Source of the DNA: Bacteroidota bacterium
Lineage (GTDB): Bacteria; Bacteroidota; Ignavibacteria; Kapaibacteriales; UBA2268
Assembly (NCBI GenBank): GCA_027371665.1
Contig: DAHXMP010000428.1
Location: forward strand, 1 to 10,071
DNA: 10,071 nt
Direction of reading: 5' to 3'
Positions 6,328 through 10,071 of this stretch are shown in pieces (within the stretch, counting starts at the first letter, position 1; every line of letters begins with the position of its first letter). The notes under the pieces are model-generated. The model was given only the letters and a program-made list of their open reading frames with translations, was not told the DNA's origin and made no database searches. Made by a program: the position numbers and the translations under genes.

Positions 6328-7935
6328 TTAATTTTTATTTTTCTGAATCTGATTAGGATTTTCCTGATTGATTTTATTATTTGATATTGTATTATGTTTG
6401 TTTGAATTTAATTTCCCGGATTTTATCAATTCAAGTCTCTGAATCAACGCTTCTGTCGAGCTGTCAGAGATATTCAAAAATGTGAGGGGGTGCAATCCTA
6501 TCCAGAAAATGAAAACGACTATGGGAACGAGAGTTGCCCATTCGCGTTTGTTTATATCCTTCAATCCTTCATTTTTTGGATTGGTAACCGGCCCGAACAT
6601 TACCCTCTGGAACATCCATAAAAGGTAAACAGCCGCGAAAATTACTCCAGTTGCCGCTATAATTGTATAAGCCCATGAATGAAGGAAAGGAGAACGGAAT
6701 GCCCCGAGCATAGTAAAAAGCTCTCCGACGAATCCGTTCAAACCGGGCAACCCGACTGAACCGAGCATGGCAATAGCAAAGAAAACCGTAAATGCCGGCA
6801 TTACTCGTGCTATTCCTCCGAATTCTGCTATATCCCTTGTGTGCCGTCTTTCGTATATCATACCGACACAAAGAAAGAGCATTCCTGTAGTTAATCCATG
6901 ATTCACCATTTGTATTATTGCTCCCTGCATGCCTTCAACCGTCATCGAAAAAATGCCCAGCACAACAAAACCGAGGTGGCTTACCGAAGAGAAAGCTACA
7001 AGTCTTTTTACATCTGTCTGTACCATAGATACCAATGCACCGTAAACAATTCCGATAACAGCCAGCCATGCTATATAAGGTGCAAATTCTATTGATGCTT
7101 GAGGAAATAATTCAAGATTAAACCTAACTAAGCCGTAAGTTCCCATCTTTAATAATACTCCCGCTAGTATTACCGAGCCTCCGGTTGGAGCTTCAGTATG
7201 TGCGTCAGGCAGCCATGTATGAAAAGGAAATAACGGTACTTTTATGCAGAATGACAATGCAAAAGCTATGAAAAGCCATCTCTGGACCTCGATCGGGATT
7301 GGTGTATTCAATAAGGCATTTCTTATTAAAATGAAATTCGTTGTGAAACCGTATTGACTGTGCAGAATGAACGAACCTGTATAATAGCCCAGCCATACTA
7401 TTGCTGTGAGCATGAATAGTGAACCGACTGCCGTGAAAATAAAAAATTTCACGCTTGCATAAATCCTGTCTTTGCCCCCCCAGATGCCGATTATGAAGTA
7501 CATAGGTATAAGTATTATTTCCCAGAAGAAGAAAAATAAAAACAAATCCAATGAAATAAATACTCCGGTCATTGCGAACTGGAGAAGTAAAAACATCATA
7601 TAATATTCTTTTTCCCTTTTATCTATTGCACTGAAGGATGATAAAATTGTAATTGTTGAAATGAAAGTTGTCAGCATTAATAACAACATTGACATTCCAT
7701 CGAGCCCGATCCTGAATCCCGCATCTATTATCGGTATCCATTTGGCTTCGAAATAATACTGAAAACCGGGATTGCCTGAATTAAATCCGAACAAAACAAT
7801 CAGGGAAATCAAAAATGTCAGAAAAGAAATTCCAAAAGCAGTGTATTTTATTGCCTTTGTGTTTTCTTTATTATAAAACAATAATAAAACGGAACCCAGT
7901 AACGGTAAAAATAGTGTAATTAATAAGGCTGCCAT
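6328..7935 (-). CDS. nuoM: NADH-quinone oxidoreductase subunit M
   Basis: This 535-residue antiporter-like subunit of complex I has about 14 membrane helices and pumps protons in the middle of the membrane arm. Key residues are present: E139 in FFFFWEIILIPMYF (134-147), K232 in FCIKVPLFPFHTWLPDAH (229-246), K263 in LLKMGTYGLVRF (261-272), and E405 in GFVGELFTML (401-410). The phrase WLPDAHTEAPTGGSVILAG separates NuoM from NuoL and NuoN. The C-terminus has a hydrophilic tail of about 35 residues after the last helix, rich in Asn, Lys and Gln, which is not part of the conserved core. The gene begins 35 bp after nuoL and ends 17 bp before nuoN. The ATG has no clear Shine-Dalgarno sequence. Confidence 0.96.
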   Translation of the reverse strand: MAALLITLFLPLLGSVLLLFYNKENTKAIKYTAFGISFLTFLISLIVLFGFNSGNPGFQYYFEAKWIPIIDAGFRIGLDGMSMLLLMLTTFISTITILSSFSAIDKREKEYYMMFLLLQFAMTGVFISLDLFLFFFFWEIILIPMYFIIGIWGGKDRIYASVKFFIFTAVGSLFMLTAIVWLGYYTGSFILHSQYGFTTNFILIRNALLNTPIPIEVQRWLFIAFALSFCIKVPLFPFHTWLPDAHTEAPTGGSVILAGVLLKMGTYGLVRFNLELFPQASIEFAPYIAWLAVIGIVYGALVSMVQTDVKRLVAFSSVSHLGFVVLGIFSMTVEGMQGAIIQMVNHGLTTGMLFLCVGMIYERRHTRDIAEFGGIARVMPAFTVFFAIAMLGSVGLPGLNGFVGELFTMLGAFRSPFLHSWAYTIIAATGVIFAAVYLLWMFQRVMFGPVTNPKNEGLKDINKREWATLVPIVVFIFWIGLHPLTFLNISDSSTEALIQRLELIKSGKLNSNKHNTISNNKINQENPNQIQKNKN

Positions 7936-7970
7936 AATTTCTTTTTTTAGTTGTCAAACATCTTGATACA

Positions 7971-9941
7971 TTAATAACTTAAAATGAGCCACGCAAGAAT
8001 GATGATAATGCCTCCTATCATCAGTATTGCATAATTTTGAGCCACACCTGTCTGTATTTTTCTAATCTTCTGACCAACGCTCACAGTTAATTTTGCCGAA
8101 CCGTTTACAAATCCGTCAATGATTTTAACGTCGAATATTTTCCATAAAAATCCCTGAGATAATGATAGCAGGGGATTGACAATTGCTGCAAAATATCCTT
8201 CATCTAGAAAATATTTATTCCATAATAAATTATACATCGGCTTATAACGTTCGGCAAAAGCCCTGGGCATTGACCATTCTTCATCGTTATAAAATTTATT
8301 TGCAAGGTAAATCCCGGTTACTGCAACAGCAACGGAAATTACCATTAACAGATATTCAATCGAATGTACTTCGTGTACTTCGGGTCGTTTTAAAATCTCA
8401 TGAGCTTGGGCGAAAACCGGATTGAGCCATGATTCCATCAAATTTGGATTGTGGCTGAACCAAAATCCTAAGGCATAGGGTATTCCGAGAAATCCTCCGA
8501 TTGCAGACAAAACTGCAAGAATAATTAACGGTATTGTCATAGTCTTTGGGGATTCATGTGGATGAACGTGTTCATGGTCGAATCTCTCTTTGCCGTGGAA
8601 TGTCAGCTTAATAAGCCTGTACATATAGAATGCCGTAAAGAGAGCCGCAGTCGCTCCAATAAGCCATATAGCAAAATTACCGTTATTGAAGGTGTTCCAT
8701 AGAATTTCATCCTTGGAAAAGAATCCGCTGAATAAAGGGATGCCTGATATTGCAAGTGTCGCTACCAAAAATGTTTTATAAGTAACAGGCATATATTTTC
8801 TTAAGCCGCCCATCTGCTTGATGTCCTGGATATCATGCATCCCGTGGATAACTGAACCGGCACCGAGGAACAGGAGCCCTTTGAAAAAAGCATGTGTCAT
8901 AACATGAAAAACTCCAGCTGTAAATGCACCGACTCCCAGAGCCGCGAACATGTAACCAAGCTGGCTGACTGTCGAATAAGCGAGAACTTTTTTTATGTCG
9001 TTCTGCACAAGCCCAATGCTTGCAGCCCAAAATGCCGTTATGATGCCTACTATTGCAACAACATCCATCGAAACAGGGGAGAGGGCAAACAGTACGGAAT
9101 TTCTTGCAACTAAGTAAATACCTGCCGTTACCATCGTAGCGGCATGAATTAATGCGGATACAGGAGTAGGTCCTGCCATTGCATCGGGAAGCCACACAGC
9201 TAATGGTATCTGGGCTGATTTCCCTGTACAGCCAAGGAACATTAGCAATGTTATAGCAGTCATGATTCCGCTTCCGAAATACTTGGCGCTACATGCTGCA
9301 GCAGTTTGCAGAACCTGAGAATATTGAAGGGAATTAAACTCGCTGAATATTAAAAACATTGCAATCAAAAATCCAAAATCCCCGATTCGGTTTACGATAA
9401 AGGCTTTATTGCCGGCATCTCCAGTCCACTTAATGTTGACTCCCTCGAATTGCCTGTCATACCAGAATCCTATTAAAAGATAAGAGCAAAGCCCAACACC
9501 TTCCCATCCTAAAAAGGTCAGGAGGAAATTATCGGCTAACACAAGGTTCAGCATCATAAAGATGAATAAATTCAGATAGGCAAAGAAACGGTAGAAACTC
9601 CTGTCACCATGCATGTAGCCTATTGAATATACATGTATGAGAAACCCGACTCCCGTTACAATTAATGAAAAAAGTATTGAAAGCTGGTCAACCTGGTATG
9701 ATATGTTTACTTTCAGAACTCCTGCACCGAGCCATTGATAAACGGGTACTGTAATTGTATTTATATGTTGTTTCCCAAGCATGTCGAAAAAAATGAGAGA
9801 AGAAACCACGAGTGACGCGAACACAGTTCCGCTTCCTATTGTTCCTATTATCGCTTCTTTCTTCAGGTATTTTCCGGCTAATCCAATCACAATGAAGCCG
9901 ACGAGGGGGAAAAGGGGTACAAGCCAAATTAATTGTTCCAT
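7971..9941 (-). CDS. nuoL: NADH-quinone oxidoreductase subunit L
   Basis: This 656-residue protein is the most distal proton-pumping subunit of complex I, with about 16 membrane helices and the long lateral helix near the C-terminus. Channel residues are seen: E147 in FLGWEGVGLCSYLLIGFWY (143-161), K241 in GCTGKSAQIPLAVWLPDAM (237-255), H266 in IHAATMVTAGIYLVAR (265-280), K354 in HAFFKGLLFLGAG (350-362), and K410 in SGFFSKDEIL (405-414). A histidine-rich cytoplasmic loop, FDHEHVHPHESP (454-465), is a common feature of the NuoL family. The terminal helix (about 632-656) closes the subunit. Length is normal. The gene is the first of three consecutive nuo genes here. The upstream neighbour expected in most operons is nuoK, which is not visible before the window ends. 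Codons 271-285 are duplicated exactly at the window's right edge. Confidence 0.97.
   Translation of the reverse strand: MEQLIWLVPLFPLVGFIVIGLAGKYLKKEAIIGTIGSGTVFASLVVSSLIFFDMLGKQHINTITVPVYQWLGAGVLKVNISYQVDQLSILFSLIVTGVGFLIHVYSIGYMHGDRSFYRFFAYLNLFIFMMLNLVLADNFLLTFLGWEGVGLCSYLLIGFWYDRQFEGVNIKWTGDAGNKAFIVNRIGDFGFLIAMFLIFSEFNSLQYSQVLQTAAACSAKYFGSGIMTAITLLMFLGCTGKSAQIPLAVWLPDAMAGPTPVSALIHAATMVTAGIYLVARNSVLFALSPVSMDVVAIVGIITAFWAASIGLVQNDIKKVLAYSTVSQLGYMFAALGVGAFTAGVFHVMTHAFFKGLLFLGAGSVIHGMHDIQDIKQMGGLRKYMPVTYKTFLVATLAISGIPLFSGFFSKDEILWNTFNNGNFAIWLIGATAALFTAFYMYRLIKLTFHGKERFDHEHVHPHESPKTMTIPLIILAVLSAIGGFLGIPYALGFWFSHNPNLMESWLNPVFAQAHEILKRPEVHEVHSIEYLLMVISVAVAVTGIYLANKFYNDEEWSMPRAFAERYKPMYNLLWNKYFLDEGYFAAIVNPLLSLSQGFLWKIFDVKIIDGFVNGSAKLTVSVGQKIRKIQTGVAQNYAILMIGGIIIILAWLILSY
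9086..9131. repeat. Internal copy of a 46-bp exact direct repeat (within nuoL)
   Basis: These 46 bases encode nuoL residues 271-285 (VTAGIYLVARNSVLF on the minus strand), a conserved membrane-helix segment, plus one further base. They are identical to the final 46 bases of the window. This copy lies in an undamaged reading frame and is therefore the original. Confidence 0.95.
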
Positions 9942-10025
9942 TTGTTTTATCCAGTTCTGATTCTTATGTTTTTTTAATCAATCTCTTATGAAAATTTTAA
10001 TTAATCTTCCTGTATTTTCAATCAT

Positions 10026-10071
10026 CAAACAGTACGGAATTTCTTGCAACTAAGTAAATACCTGCCGTTAC
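10026..10071. repeat. Terminal copy of the 46-bp direct repeat; probable assembly or chimera artefact
   Basis: The last 46 bases are identical to 9086-9131 in the same orientation; identity stops at 10025, where T replaces G. On the minus strand this copy would read VTAGIYLVARNSVLF followed by two Asp codons and a TGA at 10020-10018, so it encodes no functional unit. A sharp, perfect repeat at the very edge suggests a contig-end artefact or chimeric read rather than a biological duplication. The 84 bp between it and the nuoL start (9942-10025) contain stops in all three minus-strand frames and nothing I recognise as the end of nuoK. Confidence 0.9.

Noticed and set aside
6569..6871. 100-codon minus-strand frame inside nuoM
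   Set aside because: Alternative-frame reading of nuoM with no recognisable domain.
8833..9195. 120-codon minus-strand frame inside nuoL
   Set aside because: It lies wholly within nuoL in another frame and its Cys/Arg/Ser-rich translation is typical of out-of-frame reading of a membrane protein.
10020..10071. A second NuoL-like gene or partial paralog at the right edge
   Set aside because: The nucleotide identity is perfect over exactly 46 bases and the frame stops two codons later. A real paralog would show diverged bases and a longer match.
1..10071. A defence, CRISPR or mobile system
   Set aside because: No repeat-spacer array, transposase, integrase, nuclease or toxin-antitoxin pair is visible. 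The EVE remnant alone does not make a system, since most EVE proteins are stand-alone.

Overview
This A+T-rich window looks like a piece, possibly a complete contig, from a Gram-negative bacterium of the Bacteroidota/Ignavibacteriota/Chlorobiota neighbourhood. The evidence is a GWxTD-domain protein, a C-terminal fragment resembling PorV/PorQ-type outer-membrane barrels, genes for lipid A/LPS-type synthesis, start codons with almost no Shine-Dalgarno sequence in front of them, and promoter-like TTTG / TA-rich-TTTG elements. The lineage is an inference from gene families and signals; no marker gene settles it.

Left half, + strand (1-3797). The window opens in the 3' end of a beta-barrel-like gene that closes with a strong intrinsic terminator at 209-242. 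Three cell-envelope genes follow in the same direction: a secreted GWxTD-domain protein (321-1736), an LpxL/HtrB-family lysophospholipid acyltransferase (1801-2682, GTG start) and a family 9 heptosyltransferase-like glycosyltransferase (2739-3797). The last two would act in lipid A acylation and LPS core assembly at the inner membrane.

Middle (3798-4209). This stretch has no intact gene, but read on the minus strand it holds the clear remains of an EVE-domain protein (PUA/YTH-like fold). The diagnostic WDGIRN-FQ-RNN block is preserved, yet the gene has no ATG start, two in-frame stops and at least two frameshifts. It is the least obvious feature of the window and sits at the convergent strand switch.

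Right half, - strand (4210-9941). Reading leftward come nuoL, nuoM and nuoN, the three antiporter-like proton-pumping membrane subunits of respiratory complex I, in their standard order with gaps of 35 and 17 bp. They are followed by a small lipoprotein with a thioredoxin-like CxC motif. The channel glutamates and lysines are present in all three Nuo subunits, so the proton-pumping arm looks functional.

Contig ends. The last 46 bases (10026-10071) repeat exactly, and in the same orientation, an internal piece of nuoL (9086-9131, codons 271-285). No recognisable nuoK end lies upstream of nuoL, and the left edge carries an in-frame TGA at 4-6. Both edges should be treated as possible assembly artefacts. 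I see no RNA genes, CRISPR arrays, insertion sequences or dedicated defence system.
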